Shown here: positions 11,831-24,304 of the stretch, in pieces
Numbering within the stretch: the stretch's first letter is position 1
How the letters are laid out: every line of letters starts with the position of its first letter
Source of the DNA: Nymphaea colorata
Lineage: Eukaryota; Streptophyta; Magnoliopsida; Nymphaeales; Nymphaeaceae
DNA length: 62,000 nucleotides
Direction: 5' to 3'
Assembly (NCBI RefSeq): GCF_008831285.2
Contig: NC_045140.1
Span: forward strand, 15,870,370-15,932,369
Made by a program: the position numbers and the translations under genes
The notes under the pieces: model-generated
What the model saw: the letters and a program-made list of their open reading frames with translations, nothing else
What the model was told of the DNA's origin: nothing
The model's database searches: none

Positions 11831-12601
11831 ATGGGCGGCCAGGGTCAGAGGCTTAACGTCGTTCCGAATGCTCGGGGTCATGAAGGCCCGCCTAATCGGT
11901 GCCATGAGGGGCCACGCCCTACTCAAAATGAAGAGCGACGCCCTGACCGTTCAGGTCCGGCAGATCCTGAAGAAGATCGTCTCGGCCAAGGAGTCGATGG
12001 GCGACATCGTGAAGACATCCGCTTTCGACCTCACGGAGGCCAAGTATGTCGCCGGCGATAATGTCAAGCACGTCGTCCTCGAGAACGTCCGATCTGCGAC
12101 GCTGAAGGTTCGTTCCCGTCAGGAGAACGTCGCCGGCGTCAAGCTCCCGCGGTTCGAGTATTTCAGCGACGGTGAGACCAAGAATGATCTGACCGGGCTA
12201 GCGAGGAGCGGGCAGCAGATCCAGCTCTGCCGCGCAGCCTACATCAAGGCCATCGAGGTCGTATCGAGCTCGCTTCTCTGCAGACGTCGTTCCTGACGCT
12301 CGATGAGGCGATAAAAACGACGAATCGGAGGGTCAACGCTCCCGAGAACGTGGTGAAGCCGAGGCTCGGGAACACAATCAATTACATCAAGGGTGAGCTC
12401 GATGAGCTAGAGGGGGAGGATTTCTTTCGGCTTAAGAAGATTCAGGGGTACAAGAAGAGGGAAATCGAGCGGCAAATGCTAGAGGCCAAGCAGTGCGCGG
12501 AGGAGCAGGAGGCGGAGAAGATTTCTCTCAAGAAGGGGATCTCAATCAATGCCGCGCACCATCTGCTGGCAGTGGAGAAGGATGAAGACATTATCTTCTA
12601 A
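11831..12601 (+). pseudogene. VHA-D: V-type proton ATPase subunit D, disrupted by two frameshifts
   Basis: Subunit D is the central rotor shaft of the V1 sector of the vacuolar proton pump and couples ATP hydrolysis to proton movement. Three frames together cover almost the whole protein of about 260 residues. 11831-11866 encodes MGGQGQRLNVVP. Frame 2 carries MLGVMKARLIGAMRGHALL, KYVAGDNVKHVVLENV, GVKLPRF and ETKNDLTGLAR. Frame 3 carries ELDELEGEDFFRLKKIQGYK and ends with DIIF and a TAA stop at 12599-12601. Shift 1 lies at about 11867, where about 8 bp (the TVT codons) are missing. Shift 2, a single-base loss, lies near 12261 after KAIEV. The reading frame has no introns and is far more GC-rich than its flanks. 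The C-terminal segment (about residues 215-245) diverges from the usual sequence. It is a decayed gene or, less likely, a gene with assembly indels. Confidence 0.85.
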
Positions 12602-12720
12602 GAGGTTCTGTTTGATCCTGTGCTATATTTCTTTCCAGGATATTGTTTTCGAGTAATGTTGGAATCAGTAGCTTTCCTGGGCTGGAAACGAGGCCTTCCT
12701 TTTTCTACTTGAAGGGTGTT

Positions 12721-15700
12721 CATTTTGGTTCTTCCAGCACGTGATGAAAATAAATTAAACTTTGAGTTAGCATAATGTAGCATATGAGAGATTTCGATGT
12801 GTTGTATTAGAGCGTATCTTATGGAATAAGCTATAGTTTTGAAGATGATATCTTGCCCGATGCAAAATCTTTCTTCCTAATTTTCTTGGCCAATTTCCCC
12901 GTTTTCCCTTTTCAGGTGAACTTGTTCATTCTTCGTTTTGCTTTTCGATGTTTACTTTTCTCAGTCCAGCTGTTCTCCTTGCTGTGCTTTGGATTATTTT
13001 ATAGCCTAAAGCATTGCTCTACAAATTTGTCATTTAATCTATATAGATCGGTCTGAAATCTGATTTAAATATAATGTAGTACCTACAACTCTGTATCAAA
13101 TCTAGCAACAAAGACTTGGTAATTCTACTTCCAATCACGGTTCATTATTGTCGACTCCTTGTGTAGCTGCAGTTCCTTCATGGCACTTGTTCTGAAGGTG
13201 TTTAATATTAAAAAATTTTCTAATCCAGCTATTTCTGAAGTGATGGGGCAAAGGCATCTAGTGAATGAATCGCGACAATAGGTGCAATTTGTTTGACAAG
13301 CGAATGCAAAGCTAATATATAAGCAATTGATAAAATTTTTGTGGGCTGCTCGAATGTCAATTGATCTTGGTCACGAATTTTTAATTCTTTGGTCATTCAT
13401 ATGCCTTGCTGTCTTTACAATGATTGCATATTTTGAAATTGGGGAAGAGAGGAAGCGTCACATGAGAAACTTGTGCCTTCTACTATGAAGGCACAGCAAA
13501 TGAACTGTTGCAAACAAATTCAGGTATTATTTAGCAATGGTCTTTGAACAAAATTTTCCTGCTAAAAATAGCAGGTTGGCTTGAATTTGGGTCAGGTTTC
13601 TGTTGTATGTGATGTGTGTACTTGCTTGGCTTTAACTCTGCACCTTAGCTTTGAGTGTATGTATGTCATCTAAACATGCTTACCATGTTGGTTGCTGTCT
13701 TTTTGGTGCCACCTTAGTTGTAAAAATGCGCCTACGAGTGGCTATGCCCTACACTGCCACCTTCTCGACTAGGCTGGGTCACTTGGGCACTCAAGTGAAA
13801 AAGATATCTTAGAGTTCCTTTTCCCCCACTGTTCTTCTTCCAGTTTCACTTTTCTTTATTATTTTGCTTCATTTTATTTTTATTTTTTTCTCCTTCTTCC
13901 TTTTTTTTTTTTCATTTTCTGTTTTTGGCCTTCACCAAGGCTATCTTAGCACTTGTAACTACTAAGGATACCACATGCACATCTCATTAGGTCTATAGCA
14001 TTGAAGGACTCGCATCCACAGGGAAGGAAGCTAGTCTTCTACCCAGATGTGTTATTGGGTCTATAGCATTGACTGACAGACATCCAGATGGAATGAACTT
14101 AGTTTTCACCCAGATGATATCTAGATGATCCCTGACTTCAGAAAATCTAGCAAGAAGCCGTGTCCTGTCTCCCAGTTATCCGTCCTTTCCAATACTTTCT
14201 GCGAGATGTAACAGAGATCCTGCTGCTGATTGAGCTCAATCCTCTGGCAGCTCCTCAATGAGTTCCTGGCCGTAACAGCTTGGTACCATCCTTCCAAATA
14301 ATCCCCTTGAAAACTTGCCCAGTTGAATCAACTAACATCTTAGTTACAAACAAAGCCTTGGTCTGGATTCTTGCTGCGACATTGATTTGATGACACGCAT
14401 GCCTCCTTCAGTGCTAGTGCTGCTAAGCCAAAATCCCACGTACACCCAAATCTTAACCTTCAATTGGAGCACATCATCCATCTTTTGTTTAAATAACAAT
14501 TAACAATTTTACGGGATGTCTGATGTCACTCGTGATCTGTTAGAAAAGAAAACCAACAAGGTTTCAGAGAGAGGAAATTGAGGGAAGTCACAAGTTGAAG
14601 CCGCATTCCAACTTGTCTGAAAGACATCAAGTTACCAATATGTAGCAGCCTTTCCAAATGTTTGTAAGGATGTTATGAGATATTTAAGTGTTGAAGATTA
14701 CTGGTACCTCAGATACAAGCTGGGGGCATAGCACCTATGCTATTTCTGTCAAGGTCGAGGTATCAGCTTCTTCAACCTATGTACCTTTTCTGAATATCTG
14801 CTGATTTAGATGAATTAAATTGCAGAGCTGTAACTGAATGAGAATGCCCTGGTTACTTGCACCCAGACAACCCTAGTGTTTAACCTTCTACAGGTAACAT
14901 TTAACCTGAGCACTTTCTTCAGCTTCATGAAGACACCTGTTAATGGTCTTTTCCAGAAAATACCTGTTAATTGTGGTGTTTGAGATTGTTCAAGGGTAGT
15001 GCAATAAGTTTTGAATTTCGAGAGAAAGCTAATGCTGAAAGGTAATTTCTTGAGTGTCTAGATAAGAGCCTGCCTCAGTTATAGGGAACAACGACTAGGT
15101 TGTATTTTGTTCATCAGTTTCGCTGGAAGATTCAAGCGTTTTATGTATCACATTATTGCAAGATAAAGCAATCTGCACAGTGATGCACGTAAGAACCATT
15201 GGAACCAAGCAGCTGAGGCCGTTGACTTACATGTTTGTGATCTGCGAGTAGAGGAGGTCGAGAGCAGCAAAGGGACTGAACCGGCGAAAGTTAGTCATGC
15301 AGTGCTACACACCCTTTCGCACAAGGTTTCTAACTAAATCTAGAAGGCTGCCCTTTAGCTTGGTGGGGAAGATTCTAATGCAAAGAAATCCCACGTTCTC
15401 TCCTACGTCAAAGAAGATGTCTGTTTTGCAACCTGTGCCTGTTTAAATTTAAGCCTGTGCAAGTATGTATTTCAAGAACCATCAGAAAAGATAGGTAAAG
15501 AGTAATTTACTGGCAAATGGGGAACTATAGTTCAGCTAATGAAGCGAAACTGAAATTCATAGTCTATAGCGTACAAGAGCCAGTCAATTAGGCTGCAAGA
15601 ACGATTGAATAAACTGCAGACAATAATAATAAAATAATCATCATCGTCAACATCAACTGCTGCTGCTGCTACTACTATATGGTTCTCAGTAGTTCTCGTC

Positions 15701-16764
15701 GTTGAGTTATTGAACAAAATCCAGAATTGAGGATGGCGTTGGAGAGCATCTGAGATCATGCCTCCAATGCTCCACATTTGATCATGATTCTTGATCCTGT
15801 GGTCCCTTTGTAACTCAAAAGCTCTGCTAAATTGCATGCCCATGATTCTAGCAGAACTCAGAAGGCATATTACTTTGATAAATTCCAGCTCATTTTAAGT
15901 GGTATTTGCAAAGCAAGAACAGGGAAGACTCAGACGAGACAAATAATTCCCATATCGACCGAAATTGCTCCCCTACATACAAGATATAACATTCCTTTTT
16001 AGAACCTTTTGAGACCATGAAAGACTACTTACACAAAGCTCGTTTGAGAAGCATGAGATAACAGGGTTCAAAGCTTATTGACAAACTCGCTTCGACTGGA
16101 GTTTTTCCTTCTTGGTGAAAGATGGCTTCTTTCACAACAGGGCAGCCCTTCCCGTGGCAAAATCATGGCAGCTTTTTCCTAAATTCTTGCTCCTGGACAC
16201 AAGTCTGTTGCCGAGAACCCATATACGTGACACAGGTATGAAGGTAAAAGAACTTGAAATCCTTCTTAAAACAAAATGAACACATTTTAATTTCTTTTTG
16301 GCAGTAATTTGTCCCCACAGGCATTTGTTGTCCTGACTACTGCCTACGTGCTTTTACAAGTTTCCCGCTGCTTGCAAGTAATTTTTTAATAATTCGCCTC
16401 CTAGAATAGTCTTCATCATGGTGTGACCACACACCAAACACTTAATAGGATGATTCTACAACATTAAAAACAATAATGGAAAAGAAAAGCGAAACCAACA
16501 GAACCACCATGTAACCACTATCATCCTCTTGCCCAAAAAGCTGTAAAACCATCATTCTTTTGCCTTTCAAAGGGCTAAAGAATCACAACTTGTGCTTCAT
16601 CAGCATATGGAGATCACGCATGTCATTGAGAATCACAAGTTTCAGTATCACAGTCTGTTTTTTCATATTCTGTGACGTCTGTGACATAATAACAACGGCC
16701 TGTCAAAGTTGAGGAATCTTCTTGGTTCTGTGAGATTTAACAAGAAATCAAGCACACAAATTAC
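12721..16764. other. Unassigned unique part of the duplicated unit (copy 1)
   Basis: About 4 kb without a recognised gene, repeated at 26369-30413. Open frames of 67 codons (plus 12853-13056) and 103 codons (minus 15532-15843) have no domain, and the latter includes a low-complexity alanine/aspartate run. Non-coding landmarks are a T-rich tract at 13855-13920 and a degenerate tandem pair at 13990-14125. It may be partly old intron of the NPGR-type remnant on the minus strand. Confidence 0.4.
13990..14125. repeat. Degenerate 68-bp tandem pair
   Basis: Two units start at 13990 and 14058. Both begin ggtctatagcattga, with diverged middles and cacccagatg or tacccagatg at the end. The same pair recurs in copy 2 near 27639-27774. 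Confidence 0.7.
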
Positions 16765-16797
16765 TGTCCAGGATAGCATTGCACACCTTGGCAGCCT
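16765..16797 (-). pseudogene. NPGR-type protein, small downstream exon (copy 1)
   Basis: On the minus strand an acceptor (tttgacag) is followed by codons for (E)AAKVCNAILD, then a donor-like gtaatttg. Joined to the exon at 17687-17943, the split codon A|AG restores K-E across the junction. The result, LGLRKEAAKVCNAILD, matches the family stretch around KEAAEECKIILD. The match in phase and content supports this as the true next exon. Later exons were not found. The 3' border is tentative. Confidence 0.6.
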
Positions 16798-17686
16798 CTG
16801 TCAAATCACAAACAGAAGGTGAGTCTTCTATGGTTCACATTCATTGAATTCTGAAATCAACTCACCCAAAAGAAAAAAGAAAAAGCAAACATGTGAAGTT
16901 TATAGAAAACAAAAACTGAGAGAGAACAAAAACATGCTCACAAGCATTCATAGGAATTGTCAACATATTTATTACCACATGAAATTTTGAAGTTAGGAAA
17001 TATATAATCAATTTTGTTCTTTTAACTCCAATAGTAACGCTCTTTTACAACAGAAGTAGTTAAATGTCATAAAAAAAAAAGCAAGATCGAATATTCTGAA
17101 TAAGTGAACAAACACAGAATTCATGTCGACGAACTTAAGCATTTCAGAAAGTTGAAACTGTCCAGACCGTAAAAAATTACATGAAAAGAAGGAGAAAAAG
17201 CATTTATTTGAAGCGTCAGTATAAAAAATGCAATAAAGAGGAAAAGATATGGAAAGAGAAGCAAGCCACAAAAAAAGAAAAAAAGCCTCCTTAGCAGTTG
17301 AAGTTGAAGTCTACCTGTCAATGACAGTCCCAACATTATTCCCTTGGTGTTATAGTGCTGTTACTGCTGTATAAACTGTGTAATTGGATAATAGTTCCAA
17401 TCCACCAAGGAAAGAGAATGTTCAAAGTTCTTGATCAAGTTCTGTCTGCTTTCAGAAAACTTGACTGCATGTCGGGTTGCAAATACGATATGGTAAAAGA
17501 AAATTGATTAGTATATCTACACATCGTAAATACCATTAAACATAGTGTTACTAATCATGCGCAGCATGCTAAATGATTAAGACATACAAACAAAGTAAGA
17601 CAGTCAAACAAATCCAGACATGTCTGCTAGAAGACTAAGAACTCCATTTTCAAACAGAAAGGTGATTACACAACTAGATACTGTAC

Positions 17687-17943
17687 CTTTTCTTAAACCA
17701 AGCTGTTCCAGTGATCTTGCTTTAAGTAAAATAGCTTCAAGCAAGAGACTCACAGAATGCATAGACATTGTATTTTTTTTGCACCTTCTGGCTTTTAAAT
17801 CGAGCTTTTTGACGCTGGACCTTATCAGCTATAGATTTAGTCATCTTGGGTATCAAACTCTGTATATCAATCCCACGGAACACCTGGAGAGGAGCAGCAT
17901 AGTTACCTCTGGTACTCAGCCATCCCAATAAAGCACGCGCTTC
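17687..17943 (-). pseudogene. NPGR1/NPG1-like (TTC7-type TPR) exon, broken (copy 1)
   Basis: NPG1-related proteins are plant TPR proteins related to TTC7. They bind calmodulin and act as scaffolds of the plasma-membrane PI4-kinase complex, with roles in pollen. The exon runs from an acceptor (tgcag|gaagc, 17943 downward) to a donor (aaag|gtacag below 17687). It encodes EARALLGWLSTRGNYA, then LQVFRGIDIQSLIPKM, then in another frame TMSMHSVSLLLEAILLKARS. The frame is lost at the A-run near 17771-17778. A second lesion lies in GWLSTRGN, where the family has GRLEYQRGN: losses of 1 and 2 bases within about 15 bp cancel each other. Upstream exons were not found. It is a partial, decayed gene. Confidence 0.8.
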
Positions 17944-18132
17944 CTGCACAGGAAAATGAGATTAACGAATATTAAAAACAACCATCTATAGAGCCGTCAA
18001 GAGGAAAATAGAACACCAAAAAGGGGAAGAAAAGCACGTGCTTCCTGCACAGAAAAATGAGATTAACGAATATTAAAAACAACCATCTATAGAGCCGTCA
18101 AGAGGAAAATAGAACACCAAAAACGGGAAGAA
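17931..18132. repeat. 101-bp tandem duplication over a splice acceptor (copy 1)
   Basis: Units start at 17931 and 18032 and differ at a few positions (for example aagcacgcgc versus aagcacgtgc). Each unit contains the minus-strand acceptor and first bases of the NPGR-type exon, so the acceptor exists twice. The same pair is at 31581-31782. Confidence 0.9.
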
Positions 18133-18229
18133 AGGCATCTCATCCATATGTGCAACTAGCTACTTTTATCAAATGACACTTACAATACATGAAGAAGATT
18201 TTACATTTTAGTATCCAAAATGTCTTTGC

Positions 18230-18463
18230 CTGCCTTCCCCTTGACGGAGTAGCTCAAGCACCCTTAATTTACATGGACGAATCGAGGCGAAGGGAGGATT
18301 TCAGGATTGATTAAAGTACGCAGAAGGGAAGAGAGCCAAGCCTAATAGATGGAACTAATAATTTAAAAATCTTACTCAATATAATTACTGGCTACTATCT
18401 TTAATCAACCTGCACGGTCTTTTTTTGCATTGTCAAGACACCAACTCGCGCAACCTCTCTGAT
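18230..18463. repeat. Direct repeat D, first member (copy 1)
   Basis: About 230 bp starting tgccttccccttgacg and ending gcgcaacctctct. It recurs at 18929-19136, where a stretch of about 23 bp (cttactcaatataattactgg here) is missing or changed. The same pair is at 31880-32113 and 32579-32786. Confidence 0.9.
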
Positions 18464-18928
18464 CACTGATCCCACTCAAACCTATCCCAATAATTTATTA
18501 TTAGTTTTCGTAAATTTTCAACAGAGCTGCTGCCCAACTGAAATAAATTTGATAGGTGCAATCTGATCTTATAAGTGTGATCTCATAATAGTTTGATAGG
18601 AATCTTCCTCAATCTAGACGTGTTTGTAAACAATCATATATTTTGAATTAGACACTTATGTGTCAGACAGATAAAAATAATCTCAAACCGGCTCTTGATT
18701 GAGACAAAAGCAAAAAGAAAAAGGACATTAAACTTGATCTGCAAGGGAACAAAAAATGCAGAAAAATGAACTAATCATGAAGGGTTTGCCATGTAAAATG
18801 TCATGATGCAGTTGAAACATGAAGTGAGTATTTTTCACCATTGCCTTTTCTTTCTTTTTTGCACTTTTGAAGATTTAAGATATTTCCTTGTTATAATGTA
18901 TTATATATCTATATGGATGGTTCTATTG

Positions 18929-19136
18929 CCTTCCCCTTGACGAAGTAACTCAAGCACCCTTAATTTACATGGACGAATCGAGGCGAAGGGAGGATTTCAG
19001 GATTGATTAAAGTACGCAGAAGGGAAGAGAGTCAAGCCTAATAGATGGAACTAATAATTTAAAAATCGCTACTATTTTTAATCAACCTGCACGGTCTTTT
19101 TTTGCATTGTCAAGACACCAACTCGCGCAACCTCTC
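18929..19136. repeat. Direct repeat D, second member (copy 1)
   Basis: Near-identical to 18230-18463 apart from a deletion of about 23 bp and a few substitutions. About 465 bp of AT-rich sequence lies between the members. Confidence 0.9.
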
Positions 19137-19879
19137 TTTCTCTTTTATCTCTTTAGATCAGCACTTGTTAGCTCAATAAACATATGGTTCAACTATGAAT
19201 CATGATAAATATGCATACTTTAGCTTTATATCACGAATTCATAATTGCATGTGCTAGCTTAATTGCAATTGTTTGATTGATTAATTATAGTAATAACGAT
19301 TTGAAAAATGAAATAGAACACATTTTATGTTATTGTGATAAATTTATGAATTTGTCTTCAAGCTTCCGCTTCATTCCACCTCGACAAGCTCATCGCTTTG
19401 CTTCGCCTCATCACATTTCACAACACTGATGGGCTTCATCACTAGCGATTACTAGCTAGCGAGCAACAATAAGGGAGCAAAGAAAATTCTTAAAATGGAT
19501 ACAGAGGCACTTAAGTGTTGGATCCACACACAAGTCTGAACTTGAATATCACCTAAAAGATTTAAGTGAAACCAGGAATGATCCACGATTATTCATTGAA
19601 TAACATGGGAGAGAGAAAAACTTTACCCTGCACGATTATTCACTGAATTCACTGTCTGGAACCAGGAATGATGGCGGCAACCTTGGATGTCAACTAAGTG
19701 AGCAAGGGTGTCCAACAGTTGCATTTTTCCTTGCCCACACTCTCTTTGTGTATTCTGTCTTTGTTTTCGAGAAAGCGTTCAAGTGATCTGCGCCCACTTG
19801 AACGAAACGAAGGCTTGCGGCTTACTGGCGAGAGCTTGACGCGCCGCGCAGTCCGGAGTAGTCGGGCCGTGACAGTGCA
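19137..19879. other. AT-rich spacer before the satellite
   Basis: No gene recognised. Two stretches near 19565-19640 share aaccaggaatgat and cacgattattca, a small local repeat. The 67-codon open frame 19698-19901 has no domain and runs into the satellite. Confidence 0.45.
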
Positions 19880-22800
19880 AGTCGCTTCATCAACATCCTA
19901 AAGTCACCCACACGTCTCACAAGACTACTTTCTCTTTTGTTGTATGGGGTTCATCGTATCTTATGCGCTCAAAATGAGACGATCACATATAATTCACATC
20001 ACATGCCTTGAGCGCACTTGTCTAGTATTGCATGCTTTTTATGTATTTTCCTCTCGTCAAACGAGTAACCACCTAAAACTGACCATCATACCAATGCATC
20101 TAGTTGGCCATGCATTGGTCGTGTCAACTAGTCAGCCATTTATTTCAATTGCATCTAACTGACATTTTTGTTGCTTCATCAATATCCTAGAGGAATTCCT
20201 AGGTCTCACAGGACTGCTTTCCCTTTTGTTGTATGGGGTTCATTGTATCTTTTGCGCTCAAAATGAAACGATCACATATCATTCACATCACATCCCTTGA
20301 GCGAACTTGTATAGTATTGCATGCTTTTCATTGACTTCCTTTTGTCTAACGAGTAAACCTCGTAAAACTGACCATTATACCAATGCATCTAGTTGGTCAT
20401 GCATTGGTCGTGTCAACCAGTCAACCATTTATTTCAGTTGCATCTAACTGACATTTTTAACTTGATGGTGTGCATGTTGCTTCATCAAGATCCTAGAGCA
20501 GTCCTCATGTCTCACAGGACTGCTTTCCCTTTTGTTGTAGGTTCATCGTATCTTTTTCCCTCAAAATGACACGATCACAGATCATTTACATAACATCCCT
20601 TGAGCGCACTGGTCATGTATTGCATGTTTTTCATTGACTTTCCTTGTGCCATACGCATAAGCTCCTGAAACTGACCATTATACCAATGCATCTAGTTGGT
20701 CATGCATTAGTCGTGTCAACCAGTCAGCCATTTATTTCAATTGCATCTAACCAACATTTTTAACTTGATGGTGCGCATGTTGCTTCATCAAGATCCTAGA
20801 ACAGTTTCCACGTCTCACAGGACTGCTTTCCCTTTTGTTGTAAGGGGGTTCATCGTATCTTTTGCACTCAAAATGAGACGATCACATATCATTCACATCA
20901 CATCCCTTTAATGCACTTGTCTAGTATTGCATGCTTTTCATTGAGTTTCCTTATGTCTAACGAGTAACCTCGTAAAATTGACCATTATACCAATCAATCT
21001 AGTTGGCCGTGCATTGGTCGTTTCAACCAGTCAGCCATTTATTTCAATTGCATCTAATTGACATTTTTAACTTGATGGTGCCCATGTTGCCTCATCAAGA
21101 TCCTAGAGCAGTTACCAGGTATCACAGGACTGCTTTCCCTTTTGTTGTATGGGGTTCATTGTATCTTTTGCGCTCAAAATGAAACGATCACATATCATTC
21201 ACATCACATCCCTTGAGCGAACTTGTATAGTATTGCATGCTTTTCATTGACTTCCTTTTGTCTAACGAGTAACCTCCTAAAACTGACCATTATACCAATG
21301 CATCTAGTTGGTCATGCATTGGTCGTGTCAACCAGTCAACCATTTATTTTTTTATTTTAATTGCATCTAACTGACATTTTTAACTTGATGGTGCGCATGT
21401 TGTTTCATCAAGATCCTATAGCAGTCCTCATGTCTCACAGGACTGCTTTCCCTTTTGTTGTAAGGGGGTTTCATCGTATCTTTTTCGCTCAAAATGACAC
21501 GATCACATATCATTTACATAACATCTCTTGAGCGCACTTGTCAGGTATTGCATGCTTTTCGTTGACTTTCCTTGTGTCATACGCATAAGCTCCTGAAACT
21601 GACCATTATACCAATGCATCTAGTTGGCATGCATTAGTCGTGTCAACCAGTCAGCCATTTATTTCAATTGCATTTAACCAACATTTTTAACTTGATGGTG
21701 CGCATGTTGCTTCATCAAGATCCTAGAGCAGTTTCCACGTCTCATAGGACTGCTTTCCCTTTTGTTGTAAGGGGGTTAATCGTATCTTTTGCGCTCAAAA
21801 TGAGACGATCACATATCATTCACATCACATCCCTTTAGTGCACTTGTCTACTATTGCATGCTTTCCATTGACTTTCCTTATGTCTAACGAGTAACCTCGT
21901 AAAACTGACCATTATATCAATGCATCTAGTTGGTCATGCATTGGTCGTCTTAACCAGTCAGCCATTTATTTCAATTGCATCTAACTCACATTTTTAACAT
22001 GATGGTATGCATGTTGCTTCATCAAGATCCCATATCAGTCCTCATGTATCACAGGACTGCTTTCCCTTTTGTTGTAAGGGGGTTCATTGTATCTTTTTTC
22101 GCTCAAAATGACACGACTACATATCATTTACATAACATCCCTTGAGGGTCCTTGTCAAGTATTGCATGCTTTTCATTGACTTTCCTTTTGTCTAACAAGT
22201 AACCTCCTAAAACTGACCATTATACCAATGCATCTAGTTGGCCATGCATTGGTCATCTCAACCAGTCAGCCATTTATTTCAATAACATCTAACTGACATT
22301 TTTAACTTGATGGTGCACATGTTGCTTCATCAAGATCCTAGAGCAGTCCTCATGTCTCACAGAACTGCTTTCCCTTTTGTTGTAAGGGGGTTCATCGTAT
22401 CTTTTTTCGCTCAAAATGACACGATCACATATCATTTACATAACATCCCTTGAGTGTCCTTGTCAAGTATTGCATGCTTTTCATTGACTTTCCTTTTGTC
22501 TAACAAGTAACCTCTTAAAACTGACCATTATACCAATGCATCTAGTTGGCCATGCATTAGTCGTATCAACGAGTCAGCCATTTATTTCAATTGCATCTAA
22601 CCAACATTTTTAACTTGATGGTGCACATGTTGCTTTATCAAGATCCTAAAGCAGTTTCCACGTCTCACACGACTGCTTTCCCTTTTGTTGTAAGGGGGTT
22701 CATCGTATCTTTTGCGCTCAAAATAAGACGATCACATATCATTCACATCACATCCCTTTAGCGCACTTGTCTAGTATTGCTTGCTTTTCATTGACTTTCC

Positions 22801-23833
22801 TTATGTCCAACGAGTAACCTCGTAAAACTGACCATATTACCAATGCATCTAGTTGGTCGTGCATTGGTCGTGTCAACCAGTCAGCCTTTTATTTCAATTG
22901 CACCTAATTGACATTTTTAACTTGATGGTGCCCATGTTGCTTCATCGAGATCCTAGACCAGTTCTCAGGTCTCTTCCCTTTTGTTGTATGAGGTTCATCA
23001 TATCTTTTGCGCTCAAAATGAAATGATCACATATCATTCACATCACAACCCTTGAGCGTGCATGCTTTTCATTGACTTCCTTTTGTCTAACGTGTAACCT
23101 CCTAAAACTGACCATCATACCAAAGCATCTAGTTGGTCATGCATTGGTCGTGTCAACCAGTCAGCGATTTATTTCATTTATTTCAGAGTTGCATCTAACT
23201 GACATTTTTAACTTGATGGTGCACATGTTGCTTCATCAAGATCCTAGAGCAGTCCTCATGCCTTTTGTTGTAAGAGGGTTGATCGTATCTTTTTCGCTCA
23301 AAATGACACGATCGCGTATCATTTACATAAGGTCCCTTGAGTGCACTTGTCAAGTATTCCATGCTTTTGATTGACTTTCCTTGTGCAATACGCATAAGCT
23401 CCTAAAAATGACCATTATACCAATGCATCTAGTTGGCCATGCATTAGTCGTGTCAACCAGTAAGCCATTTATTTCAATTGCATCTAACCAATATTTTTAA
23501 CTTGATGGTGCGCATGTTGCTTCATCAAAATCCTAGAGCAGTTTCCACGTCTCACAGGACTGCTTTCCAACAAGGGGTTAATCGTATCTTTTGCGCTCAA
23601 AATGAGACGATCACATCACATCGCCAATGCATCTAGTTGGCCACGCATTGATCGTGTCAACCAGTCAGCCATTTATTTCAATTGCATCTAATTGACATTT
23701 TTAGCTTGATGGTGCGCAACAAGATCCTAGAGCAATTCCCAGGTCTCACAAGACTGCTTTCCTTTTTGTTGTACCGGGTTCATCGTATGTTTTGCACTCA
23801 AAATGAGACGATCACATATCATTCACATCACAT
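19880..23833. repeat. 307-bp satellite array, first block (copy 1)
   Basis: About 13 tandem monomers. The landmark ggactgcttt occurs at 20211, 20517, 20820, 21127, 21440, 21747, 22054, about 22362 and 22670, giving steps of 303-313 bp. Two monomer types mix: type 1 has cattcacatcacatcc and type 2 has catttacataacatc. The last monomers are shortened by internal deletions (after 22975, 23260 and 23605). Several inverted repeats recur in each monomer. Short open frames across it are not conserved between monomers. Confidence 0.95.
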
Positions 23834-24304
23834 ATTTGGGAAGAATGAAAAAGATCACAAAGCTAGTAAAACTTTCAAAACAATTTATAAGTGTCTAAAA
23901 ATTTCAAATTAGTAAGTACGAGAGAACAGTTTGAAACCATTTGCAATTGTAAAAAGAAAGCCAAAAAAATCATCAAATCGTAAAACTGATAAGAGCCGTA
24001 TGCCTTGGAAATTTTGAATGTTTCTTACAAAGTAATTAGAGATTTTCAGAATATTTGTACCACACCATTGATTCATCCTTTACAGACATATATGTTCCAC
24101 AAGTTTCCTTCGTCAAAAAGCTCATGTCTAGTCAAGGGAGCATAAATGATATTTCCCAAGGCCAATTCTAATCTTCCTCCCTGACAGCTGATCATGTACA
24201 ATACAATCTGCAGGAGAAAATGTGTATATAATTTTATATGTAATTTGACCAATGAAAACTAGATTTACGACAAGAGAGGGAACATGGTAACAGCACTATA
24301 ACAC
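23834..24304. repeat. Non-satellite spacer inside the array (copy 1)
   Basis: This 471-bp piece is a shortened copy of the flank at 41915-43855. 23834-23922 matches 41915-42003, then the sequence jumps to about 43405, then skips from about 43535 to 43620, then matches to gggaacatggtaa (43842-43854). Two internal deletions, about 1.4 kb and 85 bp, explain it. The identical spacer is at 37485-37956. Confidence 0.9.

Noticed and set aside
11820-12296. The 158-codon frame as a separate intact gene starting at 11820
   Set aside because: Its first 16 codons are out of frame with the true start at 11831. It is the middle part of the frameshifted V-ATPase D frame.
15182-15255. Plus-strand stretch reading VMHVRTIGTKQLRPLTYMF as an exon
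   Set aside because: It looks protein-like but ends at a stop after 24 codons. I could not link it to a family or to a neighbouring exon.
15532-15843. 103-codon minus-strand frame, present again at 29181-29492, as a possible gene
   Set aside because: It is repeated only because the whole 13.65-kb unit is duplicated. It has a low-complexity alanine/aspartate run, no domain and no splice context.
19944-23374. Open frames of 66-100 codons inside the satellite as possible peptides
   Set aside because: They are not kept open in other monomers and end at different places. They follow from the repeat sequence.
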